DNA from: Oxytricha trifallax
Lineage: Eukaryota > Ciliophora > Spirotrichea > Sporadotrichida > Oxytrichidae
Length of the DNA stretch: 64,000 nucleotides
NCBI GenBank assembly: GCA_000711775.1
Contig: ARYC01001384.1
Location: 1-64,000 of the forward strand
Direction: 5' to 3'
The notes beneath the pieces were generated by a model. It had not been told where the DNA came from. It did not search any database and saw only the letters and a list, made by a program, of their open reading frames with translations. This document shows positions 1-11,266 of this stretch, piece by piece; the first letter of the stretch is position 1; every line of letters begins with the position of its first letter. A program made the position numbers and the translations under genes.

Positions 1-244
1 ACAATCTTAAAAGATAGTGTATATTAATAGTAATTCTATTTTAAAGAATAATGATCCAGGCAATTAATATTAAAAATTAAATTTATATCATTTTAACAAT
101 TCTTTAAAGAATAATATACCTCTATAAGGATTAGTAAAAACTGTTTGGAATTTTGAATCCTGAACTTAGTTAACTATAATTGTGTTTTGGTAATAGTTTT
201 AATTATTAAATCAAAATATTTTTGCAAAATTTTAATTTTAGCAG

Positions 245-280
245 CAACCGTCGGCACTTTTATAAAACTGCCGACGGTTG
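245..280. repeat. Perfect short hairpin
   Basis: A 12-bp perfect inverted repeat (caaccgtcggca / tgccgacggttg, 245-256 and 269-280) encloses a 12-base AT-rich loop. It is much richer in GC than its surroundings. It may be a small foldback element or an RNA hairpin; no host gene could be assigned. The rest of 1-430 is AT-rich with nothing recognised. Confidence 0.7.
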
Positions 281-432
281 AGAAAACGATCAAATAAAGT
301 TAATTAAATAAACAATATGCTTAAGAGAATCAAGAGTATATTATTAGAGTTTTAACTTATATTAGATTTAATTCAAAATTATAATAATTTTTACAATCGT
401 CTTGGACTTTATATATTACACACTAATTTATA

Positions 433-553
433 TTACATTATAACCCTAAACCCCTACATTAACCCTATTAAAACCCTAATAAAGCATGCGTTAATAGTCT
501 ACTTTCATCAATCAAAAACTTAATCAAACAACTTAAGGGGTTTTGGGGTTTTG
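433..553. mobile_element. Truncated TBE transposon end (right inverted repeat)
   Basis: The segment ends in GGGGTTTTGGGGTTTTG at 537-553, the telomere-like terminus of Telomere-Bearing Elements, followed by aat, which fits the ANT target preference. Inward it matches the terminal repeat of the full element at 30,521-34,612: the stretch with repeated CCCTA-like words, then aaccctaataaagcatgc, then aatcaaaaacttaatcaaac. The sequence further inward (1-430) does not resemble TBE coding DNA, so this appears to be a solo or truncated end. The element may continue beyond the window. Confidence 0.8.
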
Positions 554-589
554 AATCGTGAATCACAATAACGATCCATTTCTTATCTC

Positions 590-865
590 CATAATTTCTA
601 AGGATTATTAATATTACCAGAGAATTTGCAGTTTGATTGGGTGATCAAAAGTACGGTTAGTCTATGAAATCTTTGCTCTGTCTTTGCTCGCTGAAGATGA
701 GTGTAAAAGCATAATATGTAAATGTCCACAATTACTTTGAACAGAATGCTTAAACATGTCTTTTGCTAGCAATTAAGCTATTTTGATGCAACTTCTTCAC
801 TTAATTCAAATTCATGGACTGTTTTAAGTAGTTTTAAGTTTTAAAAGAGGAAAAAGTATTGCTTA
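590..865 (-). CDS. Unidentified coding island (minus strand)
   Basis: With TAA/TAG read as Gln, two minus-strand frames are long and TGA-poor. One contains VHEFELSEEVASKQLNCQQK; the other contains NLNQVKKLHQNSLIASK and FIDQPYF followed by TGA. Base composition is clearly less AT-rich than the flanks. It lies between the TBE end and a foldback element, so it is probably an MDS whose continuation was split off or lies outside the window. The frame choice is not settled and no family is recognised. Confidence 0.4.
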
Positions 866-890
866 CTCCATTAATAGCAGCTTGGATTAT

Positions 891-1912
891 TATATTAAGC
901 GAGTATAATTAAAATGGGGAGACTGTTAAAAATAAATCAAAAAAGAGATCAAATAAAATTATGTTCATATCAATATACATGTGTTAAGATAAAACAGTCA
1001 CTAATTTGAAATATGTTTGAGTAGTTCCTTATTTAACTTTAATTAATTAATCAACTATCTAAAAATGGAATTTTTGTTTTTTTTCAACTTTTCTGATTTA
1101 TTTCTTTTTTAGCGCAGTGATCAAGTTGATGCTGTAGCTGATCTCTAAGTTTTTCATAAATTTTTCATAGATATCTTCAGCGTATCTTCAGGATATCTTC
1201 AGGATATCTTCCTTAAAAAATAAAAAGTGTGGAGACTGTGGAGAGTGTGGAGTTTAGCATCACCAATAACAGTGGAAATAGCATCAATATCACCAATAGT
1301 CTCAAAATCAAGAATAATTAGGAGTCTGATTGAAATTCTAGAGAATTTCAAAATTTTACAACACTAATTTTTTCATCGTTTTCAACAACATTATCTTCAT
1401 CATCATCTTCAATATTAGGTCTCACATCTATGAATTTAAGAAAAACAAGATGTTTTAGAAAATATCCCAGACTCCTAATAATGCTTGATATTGAGAATAT
1501 TAGTGATATTGATGCTATTTCCACTGTTATTGGAGATGCTAAACTCCACATTCTCCACACTCTCCACACTCTCCACACTTTTATTTTTTAAGGAAGATAT
1601 CCTGAAGATACCCTGAAGATACCCTGAAGATATCTATGAAAAATTTATGAAAAACTTAGAGATCAGCTACAACATCAACTTGATCACTGCGCTAAAATAG
1701 AAATAAATCAGAAAAGTTGAAAAAAACAAAAATTCCATTTTTAGATAGTTGATTAATTAATTAAAGTTAAATAAGGATCTACTCAAACATATTTCAAATT
1801 AGTGACTGTTTTATCTTAACACATGTATATTGATATGAACATAATTTTATTAAATCTCTTTTTTGATTTAATTTTAACAGTCTCCCCATTTTAATTATAC
1901 TCGCTTAATATA
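891..1912. mobile_element. 1.0-kb foldback element
   Basis: The left arm starts tatattaagcgagtataatt and contains atggggagactgtt. The right arm is its inverse (aacagtctccccat, then actcgcttaatata). The arms are several hundred bases long and the centre near 1.4 kb is only weakly symmetric. Repeated gtggagagtgtggag-type words occur in both arms. An apparent minus-strand open stretch at 1348-1578 is just arm sequence. Non-autonomous; no transposase seen. Confidence 0.85.
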
Positions 1913-2145
1913 TTACATGCTTTTATGTTAAAATAAATTAACATGAATTATAGATTGCTACTCAAAGCCTAAGTATTAATAATAAGTTGCTAATCAAGAT
2001 ATAGACTAAAATTAATTTAAAAACTAAATTTTAATAATTAAATAAGAATAAAAGGTAAATAAAAAATGATTTTAATATTTGAATTACTTTAAAACAATGA
2101 ACATAATCGATAAAAAATTATTCTATTAATTAAGATACATAATTT

Positions 2146-2361
2146 ATGAATTTAAAGCAATCTATGTTGAACTACTTAAAACAATTATTTAGATATGATT
2201 CGATAAATTCAATTTTCGATAATTTTTAATGTAAAAATGATGTCTTAAACGCTTTTCTAAAATAATACAACATATCATCACACTTAAATTTAATTAAAAT
2301 TGTAAAGGAAATTACTGAACTTCTCTATTTCGTAATTTTTGAAGATAAATTGTAAATATGA
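2146..2361 (+). CDS. Small unidentified ORF or N-terminal MDS upstream of the TLDc gene (block A)
   Basis: An ATG at 2146 opens a 71-codon frame ending at TGA 2359-2361 when TAA/TAG are Gln. The peptide (MNLKQSMLNYLKQLF, then DSINSIFDNFQCKND and NLIKIVKEITELL) is helical in character. It lies about 300 bases upstream of the first TLDc segment on the same strand, so it could supply the N-terminal part of that protein. No similarity to the island upstream of the block-B TLDc gene was noticed, so that link is an inference. Confidence 0.4.
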
Positions 2362-2641
2362 TAAAATGGCAGTATACATATAAATTCATATCCATTTATA
2401 TAGATACTAATTTATAATTTTATCCAAATGATTGAGTTTAATTTTTTTTCGATAAATAATTTTATATTAATTTGAAGACAAGTTACCTCAAACTCAGCTA
2501 AATAATATTCATTAAAATTGTAAGCTTGATTAAAATTTATCATAATATTTACTTTTTATTGACTGAATAATAGAGATAATTTTACTGCGGTTAGATATCA
2601 AACACTAAATAGTTAAAATATTATAATAAACTTAAAAGTAA

Positions 2642-2755
2642 ATTAATGGATTTACTACTGCTAAATTCCATGAATTATGTGATAACTAAGGACCAACAAT
2701 ATTCTTTATCATAAGTGAGCAAGCATAAGTATTCGGAGGATTTTCATCTATTTAT
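2642..2755 (+). CDS. TLDc-domain gene, block A, first TLDc segment
   Basis: The frame reads GFTTAKFHELCDNQGPTIFF, then SEQAQVFGG. This is the opening strand-turn of the TLDc domain (family pattern GF.a..FHe.CD..gpT....s..g.vFGGy). The domain continues after a spacer at 3562-3879. TLDc proteins are linked to oxidative-stress protection and V-ATPase regulation; a function in this organism is inference. The 2756-3561 spacer, which holds a foldback element, interrupts the domain and would need to be removed. No stop codon lies in the segment. Confidence 0.85.
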
Positions 2756-2855
2756 AGTTATATTATTATTTTTATAATTAGCAAAGTTAAAATCTTTAAA
2801 TAATCGTAATAATTAAAAAAAATGATTATAATTTCAATTAATTATTTTTATTAAA

Positions 2856-3343
2856 TGATTTAACCGAGATATCTCTCCCCAAACCCTCCCATCCTAAACC
2901 GAGATATCCCTCCCCATACCCCCTCCCCACCAAATCCTGATACCCATCACCTCTAACTTTCCTTCACTAACTTATTAAATATAATAAGTTTGCAACTTTT
3001 TTTAAATAAGATTATGATAATTTATTTCAGTATAGATCCTTAACCGTTCACCCCGAGCCCCTCCCCACTTTCATAATAATTAGTATTTTTTCTAATTTTT
3101 TATTTGTCTTGCGGACCGAAAATACATTTTATGCAATAATTTTATAGGATTCAATTTGTCCGTTAATCATTTTGGTGATAAGCTTTTATGAGAAAATGTT
3201 ATAAAATCAAAAATTAGTGAAGGAAAGTTAGAGGTGATGGATATCAGGGTTTTGTTGGGAGGGTTTTCTGAGTTTAGGGTAAGGAGGGGGTATTGGGAGG
3301 GGTATCTCGGTTTAGGGTGGGGAGGGATATCTCGGATAGAACA
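2856..3343. mobile_element. Foldback element (TGTTC/CCGAGA family) in the TLDc spacer
   Basis: The arms are inverted copies: tttaaccgagatatctctcc on the left and ggagggatatctcggatagaaca on the right. Both contain runs such as ccctccccatacccc and its inverse, and the shared words taactttccttcactaa / ttagtgaaggaaagtta. Termini and the C/G-rich steps resemble the larger element at 6697-7879. Flanks attaaa/attata suggest a decayed 6-bp duplication. It sits entirely between two TLDc coding segments, as expected for part of an IES. Confidence 0.8.
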
Positions 3344-3561
3344 ATTATATATTAATTTTTTTTGATCCATTATATTAAAAATAAACATAATTGTCAAATA
3401 TTATAGTTTAGCTAACTACCAAAACATTATTTGAAATATGTTTATCATTTAAAATCTATAATAAAAAAGTTTATATAATATTCGCTATTAGATTAATATA
3501 TTATAATCACATAGAATATGGAATAATTATTAATATATAAATATATTATTACTTTACATCT

Positions 3562-3879
3562 CTTCCCTGGACATCCTCTGATAATAAATATAGTGACCCC
3601 TCTGCATTTGTGTTTAGTTTAAGCAAGAGATCTATCCATAAACAATATTAAAATTAAGATGGAGCAGTTCGACATTATAAGGATTGGATGAGCTTATTTG
3701 GATATGGTGATATTTGTATTTCTGATAATTGTGATGAGAATAGTAATAGTGCATGTAATTTAGGAGGCACTTATGCATTACCTAATGGATATAAATATGA
3801 TTCAAATGAAGCACAATCATATTTAGGTGGATAGTATTACTTCAAAGTATTAGAAATTGAAGTGTTTCAAGTAATATGA
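3562..3879 (+). CDS. TLDc-domain gene, block A, C-terminal segment
   Basis: An open frame of 105 codons ends at TGA 3877-3879. It contains LPWTSSDNKY, AFVFSLSKRSIHKQYQ, LFGYGDICISDNCDENSNSA, CNLGGTYALPNGYKYDSNEA, QSYLGGQYYFKVLEIEVFQV. These are the hallmarks of the TLDc C-terminal half: the G-D-I strand, the D-N-C turn, LGG.Y, the S.EAQ.YLGG block and the final F.VLEIEVF strand, which in this family ends the protein. TAA/TAG occur as Gln (HKQYQNQ). Trp is TGG. With the segment at 2642 this gives a nearly full domain; the block-B copy lacks part of it. Confidence 0.9.
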
Positions 3880-4526
3880 TTTGCATTTATTGAACTAATC
3901 AAATTCGTTCATTTATTTAATGACAAATTTTAATAATTTCTATATACTACTTGCTAATTAATGAAATATAGATTAATAACTTGTTTAATATAAATTTACA
4001 TTATGATATAAAAATAAAAATATCTTATTCCTAATTTTAAAATATAAAAAAATATAAACAATCAATATCAATATGCTTTAATAAATCAAGTTATCACCTA
4101 ATTAATTCGAGTGTTTAATAATTTAAATTGTTTGTTTTTTTAAAATAAAATGATTTTTATTTGTAATTTGAAATAAAATGAATAATTATAAAATTAAATA
4201 ATAATTTAAATTAATTTATGATAGTTTTATTGGAAAAAAAACTGCTTATCAATAATATAATATAATTAAAGAATTCATAAAAGATAATTGATAAAAATCA
4301 TTTTTATATTAACTTAGTTGAGGAAATATAAAAATTTTAAGCAAAAATTTATCATAAATTAAAAAGAAATTTTTATGTGTTAAAATCACCATATTTAAAA
4401 GTAAACTTGTAATGAGTAGGCTATAATCAAATAATTTATTATATTATTGATATACAAAATATTCCTTTATAGTTTTAATATTATAATTATTCCTATTTAA
4501 TTTATATAAATTCAAATTTAAGAGAT

Positions 4527-4850
4527 ATTGAAGGAAGATTAATGAAGAGTGGCAACTCTCTGATTCGGTTCTTTCATTTAAAGCAAATGGAAACCATCGA
4601 AATAGCTTTGAAAAAATTTGATTTACTCACCAGAAAATAAAAATATCAATGAATTTTTCATGGATAATTGATGATTTACTAAAAGTAAATTACAAAGAAC
4701 TCAAAATATTAAAAAATAATTTAAAAAATATCAAAGTTGCTATGAATATTATAAAAGATTAACGGAAATAAAGTCATTAGAATATCGACGAAAAGTCTAA
4801 TATAATAAAATTAATCTTCCTTGTTAACTCATCTTGATTTTTATCATTAT
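4527..4850 (+). CDS. Unidentified coding island with a frame change
   Basis: The first part reads DIEGRLMKSGNSLIRFFHLK, then TIEIALKKFDLLTRKQKYQ, up to a TGA. The second, in another frame, reads NFSWIIDDLLKVNYKELKIL, then KQSHQNIDEKSN, up to TGA near 4850. Codon first positions are purine-rich on this strand, which favours plus over minus. The change of frame near 4655 could be a small IES or a frameshift. It follows the TLDc gene and precedes a family-M1 element. No counterpart was seen in block B and no family is recognised. Confidence 0.4.
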
Positions 4851-4879
4851 TTTTCTATATATCGAAGTTAGAAGTGTTA

Positions 4880-5302
4880 CAATATTGTAGAAATACATTT
4901 GAATTTGGAAAATTAATTTTAATTAAATTTATAATATATTAAATTCGTGGCAGTTAAAGTTGTCCAATTTAAACGATCTTGGGCTTGTTTGATAGAGAAT
5001 TCAAAATTAGCTGGACTTTACTATTGGCGGTACTATTTTATCTCATCCCTGGAGTGAGATATCTCGACTTTAATTAAACACATCTAAATTTATTAAATTA
5101 TACCCTCACATTATACTCAAGTTATCTCACTCCAGGGATGAGATAAAATAGTACAGCCAATAACAAAGTCCAGCTAATTTTGAATTCTCTATCAAACAAG
5201 CCCAAGATCGTTTAAATTGGACAACTTTAACTGCCACGAATTTAATATATTATAAATTTAATTAAAATTAATTTTCCAAATTCAAATGTATTTCTACAAT
5301 AT
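4880..5302. mobile_element. M1-family foldback element, copy 1
   Basis: Termini atattgtagaaatacatttg / caaatgtatttctacaatat enclose long inverted arms with the family signature cgtggcagttaaagttg, then agctggactttactattggc and ctcatccctggagtgagata. Family M1 recurs near 19.5, 24.4, 28.4, 41.3, 49.4 and 53.2 kb. About 420 bp with no coding capacity. The arms are nearly perfect, so this copy looks fairly young. Confidence 0.9.
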
Positions 5303-6190
5303 ATATATTCATCATTAATAAGAGGAGTTAACAAAATTTTATATAAATTCATTGTTTTCATTATCTGATCTTATAGAGTAGAGAAAAAAAAATTAGTAAA
5401 ATTCTGCTAATCTTAATCAAACTTTATAAAGCATCAACTTGAAGAAACAATAAATTATGAAATCTTTGTAAAATAAAATATTTAATATATATTTATGGAT
5501 ATAAATCTAAATTATGAAAATAAAATTAATTTTAAAATAAGAAAAATTTGTAATTTTATAGAGATAAATCTTATTAATAAAATTATCAATCAAGTCTCTG
5601 TAATAAAAGTTACTGCAAGATATTATTTTTAATAAAACATTATTATAGTATGTATAGTTTAAATGTTGGATAATTATATAAAGAAAGTGAAAAATATTGT
5701 AATAAATTTACACTAGTCTACCAAATTAAAATTTAAAATCAAGTTAGTTTTAAATATTGACAGTGTAATATGTTTGAGAAATGAAAAATTCTTAACTTCC
5801 CTTAAAATTATCAATAGAAAATTTAGATAATTAAACTCTTCATTTTTTTAATTATTTTTCATTTAAGAGTAAACTATTATTTTCTTTATATAATCAATAA
5901 AACTAAACAAGAATTTTTATGGTAAGTTGGCTTTAAATTTTTTAAAAAATCTGAGTTTAGTAATATTATATTTTATTAAATATATAGATAGTTTAAGATT
6001 ACTTATTTTATCATCTACATTAAAAAGAGATATATCTATTTTATAATCGCTTTGAAATTAAAGTATTATAACTTACCTTATTAAAGTAATTAAAATCAAT
6101 ATTAATTGAATTTAGTAATAAATTTCCTTTTAACACCAATCTATTTTTAAATTGTTTTATGTATAAAATAAAAAGTATATTTTAAATAAA
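5303..6190. other. AT-rich spacer, nothing recognised
   Basis: Very AT-rich DNA between the M1 element and the conserved region upstream of gene A. No frame with coding character, no inverted repeat and no RNA gene could be supported. Its likely role is eliminated germline spacer. Confidence 0.5.
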
Positions 6191-6341
6191 AATGGAGTTA
6201 AGAATAAAAACCTACCTAAGTTAAACTGGGATAGACTAATTACTAGGAAAAGCTTTTAATGAATTGACAAATTAAAAACCAAGTGAGCCAATAATTTTTC
6301 TATCTGATTTCTTGCAACAAAGAGCTCACTTATTTGAAAAC

Positions 6342-7947
6342 ATGAGTGTAACAAACATTCAACCTATCCTAATAGTAACTGAAAAAGACATTTAAGAGTA
6401 AGAAGCTACTGAACAATTGGAAATAAAAAATTCTTAAAAAATTAACGACGTAATTGAAGAATAAAGTGTTAAGAAAAAAGTTTAATTTTAAGAGCAGGAG
6501 AAGAATGAAGAAGAATACATGAGGCCATTTAATAAGAAAGACTAAGCGACAGTTACATTGAGAGTCAATTAGGATGGCACTGTTATTCATAATAAGAATA
6601 AATTACTCACCAATCTAAATTAAATAAAAGAATAAGATATTACCAATTAACTTACAAGTATTATATTACATAAAAGTTTAATTAGAATTTGTTATTTGTT
6701 CACAACCGAGACCCCCTCCACCCCCTCCCAAGGTCCAAAACGAGAACCCCCCTCCCACCCTAACGAGACCCCCCCTCCCACCTCAACAACATCCCAATTC
6801 AAAAGAAAACTTTTATCCTCGATGTTTAAATCATTTTCCTCATGACATCTTGATCTCATTTTTTATACATAAAAATAACTTTTTCAAAAATTTTCTCAAT
6901 CATTCAAATGCTTATCTTTTGTTTAATTTTACATCTTACACTGCGTCCGTCGGTTACTTTATTTATATGCTCCCATAGGAAATTAAAAAAATATAATTAT
7001 ATTTTACTCGTTAATAATATAATTAAAATAATGTTAAACCAACAAACTCATTAAACTTTATATAATAATCAAAGAATTAAATTTAAATAAAAATGTAATC
7101 ACTTTATATAGTCTATATTCGAAATATGATTAATTTTTTATAGCAAATTTTCCAATTATTCTATAATTATTACCATCAACATAAATATAGTAACTAATAG
7201 TTATGGAAAAATTGATATGAAAATATATAAAAATTAAAACCTATTATATTCAATTTTTAACTATCTTTAATTAATAAAGAAGTTGTTTTTATTTAAATAG
7301 TCCCTTTACAAACTAATTTTTATAATATGAATATAATAGGTTTTAATTTTTATATATTTTCATATCAATTTTTCCATAACTATTAGTTACTATATTTATG
7401 TTGATGGTAATAATTATAGAATAATTGGAAAATTTGCTATAAAAAATTAATCATATTTCGAATATAGACTATATAAAGTGATTACATTTTTATTTAAATT
7501 TAATTCTTTGATTATTATATAAAGTTTAATGAGTTTGTTGGTTTAACATTATTTTAATTATATTATTAACGAGTAAAATATAATTATATTTTTTTAATTT
7601 CCTATGGGAGCATATAAATAAAGTAACCGACGGACGCAGTGTAAGATGTAAAATTAAACAAAAGATAAGCATTTGAATGATTGAGAAAATTTTTGAAAAA
7701 GTTATTTTTATGTATAAAAAATGAGATCAGATGTCATGAGGAAAATGATTTAAACATCGAGGATAAAAGTTTTCTTTTGAATTGGGATGTTGTTGAGGTG
7801 GGAGGGGGGGTCTCGTTAGGGTGGGAGGGGGGTTCTCGTTTGGACCTGGAGGGGAGTTGGAGGGGGTTCGGTTGGAACAGTTATTAATTAATGAGGATAT
7901 TGAAGATGATTTTTGTGAACCTACATAGATGGAATCTTAGGGGTTGA
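6342..7947 (+). CDS. Gene A, block A copy, interrupted by a foldback element
   Basis: The ATG at 6342 opens MSVTNIQP, then KKKVQFQEQEKNEEEYMRPF, KKDQATVTLRVNQDGTVIHN, LTNLNQIKEQDITNQ, with many TAA/TAG as Gln. The frame enters a 1.18-kb element at 6697-7879 flanked by GTTATT on both sides. Removing the element with one GTTATT leaves the frame in phase (138 codons) to TGA 7945-7947. The block-B copy (36,902-37,321) has no insertion at this point. The product is a small charged, Gln/Lys/Glu-rich protein of unknown function. The last 20 or so codons are uncertain: another frame there reads NEDIEDDFCEPTQMESQG, so an MDS edge may lie close by. Confidence 0.65.
6697..7879. mobile_element. 1.18-kb foldback element inside gene A
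   Basis: Termini tgttcacaaccgagaccccc / gggggttcggttggaaca are inverted, and the two arms (about 590 bases each) mirror each other nearly base for base, including the words tgcgtccgtcggttac / gtaaccgacggacgca. The flanks are gttatt at 6691-6696 and 7880-7885. The paralogue at about 37,255 has a single gttatt, which is the empty site. An open stretch at 7681-7887 is only arm sequence. No transposase, so it must be mobilised in trans. Confidence 0.95.
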
Positions 7948-8329
7948 TTAATTAATTAAATTTTTAAGTATAAAATAGCTTATATTTCAAAGTGGCTAAA
8001 TGAATTTGCATTTAACAATTACATTAAGTATTTTTTATGAAAATAACTCGAACAAATATGTATAAATATACATTTAATTCTTGAAAATTAATATTATAAT
8101 AATTTCGTATCAAATAAATTTCTTATCATTGCAATTTTATAAAGTTAAAGTCATTGAAATAATATAAAAAATATAACTAAATTTTAACAAATATTTTTTT
8201 CTAGATTAAGTATTATATTTAAATATTTACCATCGAAATATAATGTGCCCTTAAAAATCCATCCCTTCGCTCCCAGTATATGTTCCAAAGTAATACTTGA
8301 CAAAAAGGAATTCGGATCCATTAACTTAA

Positions 8330-8463
8330 ATATGGCAGATAAGTCATAGCTTTAATCCTAAAACTGTTAAAGATTATCAAAATAATTTTAGGAGAATTGT
8401 AATTTTTAATTCGATCCAAAATTAATAAAAGAAAAGCTATTTTCATGAAAGCCCAAAATAATA
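8330..8463 (+). promoter_or_regulatory. Conserved leader upstream of the kinase, block A, with a short conserved frame
   Basis: This leader is closely similar to 37,745-37,877 in block B and has nearly the same length. Both contain atggcagataagtca opening a frame of about 38 codons (MADKSQLQSQNCQRLSKQF in block A), ending in TGA just before the kinase. It may be a 5' leader with an upstream ORF, or a coding remnant. Conservation between the copies may simply reflect recent duplication. Confidence 0.35.
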
Positions 8464-10196
8464 ACTGATTTGAATAAATTTGAACCCATAAATAACTATG
8501 TTTTGGCTGATGGATTAAGAGGTCTTTATCTATCTGACATTTTTGATTCTTATAAATCTGATTTCCTGAGCTACCACGATGTTATGATAAGAAGATGTGT
8601 GGAAAATCAGAAAATACTCTATTACCAAAAAGATGAAGACATAGACTCTACTGAATAAGAATTTGAGTTAATGGACTATCTCAAGAAAAATTCCATTCAA
8701 TACTAAAATGTTATTAGTGTTAGTGAACTCGCAAGAGGAGGGGAGTCAATCGTTTACAAATTAGACTATGTTGGAATTGATGAGGTGGTTATTAAATAAT
8801 CTGTTAAGAATTCAAGCAATAATTATTAAGTTATTCATGTTTTTGTAATATATCTTCTATCATCTTTAAATTATGAAATAATGATGAATTTGTAATCCAA
8901 TCAGCTTTGAAAAATTTAATGAGTGAAACTTAACAATTAAAACTTCTTTAATCTGATAAATTCATTGCAGAGGTCAAGGAAGAAATCATTGAGTATGATC
9001 TAGACTCTAGCATTATCAAAAACTATCTTGTTGTAGTTGAAAGAGCAAGATTTTCTCTTTATGATTTGTTAACAATTTGGAACGTAGAAGAATTATCAGA
9101 CAAGTACTATGAATACTATTCTCCAGAAAAATTAGCATATTATTTCTACTAAACTATGCAAATAATGGCATACCTTCATTAAAGAGATGTGTATTATGGA
9201 GACATGAAGCCTCATAATCTATTAGTTTTTAAAGATCAGCTTATCAAAATTGGAGATTTAGGGACTACTATTAAAATGGATAGTTCAATAGAGGATGACT
9301 AAAAGGCTTATCTTTTTAAAGGACTCTCAACAGCTTATTCTTCAGGACAGCAATTAGATGATTGGTAAAGAAAAATTCCATAGTCAAGAAATGAACTTAT
9401 CAAAGCAGATAAGTTTAGTTTGATTAGGACCTTCTATTAATGCATCTAAGAGACAAAAAACATAATAATTGATTCAGAACACAGCACTCTGTGTTAGGAT
9501 ATGCTAAACGATTTAGTTGATTCGAAGGGATTAACTCTAATTTTACAAAAGTATTCAAAATTCTTCTCAGAAAGTCCAAGTTTCATAGACAAGTTAAAAA
9601 GTTAAATGAAAAATGAAAATAAAATCGAAGCTATAGTTCATATTGCTTACTTAACAAAATACAAACTTATACTTGAAGCTTAATTGACTCCTCTAATGTA
9701 AAATTATGAAAACTAAATTAGACCTCATCACGAATTGGTACAAGCTGAAGAACTTGATAAATTGAACTCATTTTATAATTAAGAGGACTTTATTGAATTT
9801 AAAGCTTTGAATGATGATTTGTCTGAAAACTAGATTTAAATTTTGATGAACGATATCAATTTTAAGACCCTTATTCTTGAAATAATGGATTCAATAAAAC
9901 ATTTGCTTTTACCTAATGGATTAACAATATTTATGACGAGAGAATTTTAAGCAAATTTTCATCCATACATTAGTCTCAATGGTGAATTAAGTTCTTATCT
10001 TTCACATAAAGCCAAATAGAAAGAAACAACTCCATCAGAATTTTTAAAGAAACATGGAATCCACATTGTTTATCTAGCAGAATATTATAGCATGAGTATG
10101 ATGACATTTCAGTTTCTTACACTGAATGATATTCTGAAAGATTTGAAGGACGATGAAGTCGAATTTAAAGAATAAATCGGAAGGGTTAAACCATGA
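8464..10196 (+). pseudogene. Protein kinase, block A copy, block 1 (start lost, frameshifted)
   Basis: Closely similar to the open kinase at 37,878-39,650. The paralogue's ATG-ACT-GAT start is ATA-ACT-GAT here, and no in-frame ATG replaces it nearby. Near 8,876 one base is missing relative to the paralogue (atgaaataatg against atgtaaataatg), which leads to a TGA about 30 bases on. Beyond that the downstream frame is open to TGA 10,194-10,196 and keeps the kinase motifs RGGESIVYK, VVERARFSLYDLL, YYGDMKPHNLLVF and KIGDLGTTIK. Either this germline copy is a non-functional paralogue or the base is a sequencing error. Trp is TGG (TIWNVEE, LDDWQRK). Confidence 0.85.
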
Positions 10197-10923
10197 GATA
10201 ATATATTAGTATTAGATTTCAATACCCTATAAACTCTCAAAACGCCTTTTATGATCAATAATAAGATAATTAAATCAGTTTAAACTCTATAAATTAGTAA
10301 ATAAATTCCTAAGTTAAAAATGATTGAAAAAATTCTTATAATTCTGCAAATTTAACATAAAAAATTTTAATGGTAAAATAAATTATAAAAAATTAAGTTA
10401 TAATTATGTATTCATGTAAATCAAAATAATCTGTCTTTTAATATAAAAATATCATTTTCTAATCAGTTGATACCTTCTTTATTTGATTCTTAATTTTAAA
10501 TTTATTCATGATGAATCCTAAGAATCTTTTTATTTGTTATAATTTATATTTATATTTATTTTTAATTATCCTTAAGTTATTATCTATCTATCTCTATTTA
10601 TTTTTCACTAATGAATTATTTCAATAAATTTTACCCTAAATATAATGAAGATTGTGATGTAAGATAAAAAAAAATTTTGGAAACTTAATTGTTTTATTCA
10701 ATTTTGATATTTTTATTTTTTTTTTATTAATTATATTATTGCTTAAGGAATTCATATTTGTATTAATTGAAGTTTAACAAGTATTTATTTTTTAATCTAT
10801 CCCTTCCCCAATAAATTTTAAAACCATTAACGATGAGCTACTTGAAATAATTATAAGGAAATGTTAAATAAATAATTTATTTTCTAGATTTTAAATATAT
10901 TTATTTGATTCCACATATTTAGG

Positions 10924-11266
10924 GGATATCCCAGATAAGGCAAATTTAGATGATTTCTATGATTAACTAGATAAATATAAGCTAGAAAGTTCGTAAGATG
11001 CGAGAAACACCACTATAGCATTTTATATAAAGTCTTTCGTAATAGATGATAAAATTGAACAGGCTTAAATTATCTGTGAGATGTTTGGACTTCAAGACAT
11101 GTTTCTATCAAAGTAATTTTGCTTTAATAATTCTATAAACATGGCATTTGAATACTTTGAGCTTTTAAAGACATAAAATATTTGGTTTCACAATGACAGG
11201 GGAATCGATGTACACATAAACAACTATGCTGAAAAAAACCAGTTTAGTCATAATTCCTAAAATTGA
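10924..11266 (+). CDS. Kinase gene, block A copy, block 2
   Basis: Reads GDIPDKANLDDFYDQLDKYK, LESSQDARNTTIAFYIKSF, EQAQIICEMFGLQDMFLSKQ, INMAFEYFELLK, then IWFHNDRGIDVHINNYAEK to TGA 11,264-11,266. It matches 40,429-40,693 in block B up to FELLKT; the IWFHND tail has no counterpart there. Helical repeats of TPR-like character are suggested. The preceding spacer (10,197-10,923) is AT-rich and ends ttag in both copies, so it could be an IES or a GT-AG intron. It probably encodes the region after the kinase domain. Confidence 0.75.

Noticed and set aside
1348-1578. Minus-strand protein of 76 codons
   Set aside because: It lies across the centre of a foldback element and consists of arm sequence.
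3167-3397. Minus-strand protein
   Set aside because: Entirely within the right arm of the foldback element at 2,856-3,343.
7681-7887. Plus-strand protein of 68 codons
   Set aside because: Arm of the 1.18-kb element; its mirror image occurs at the other end.
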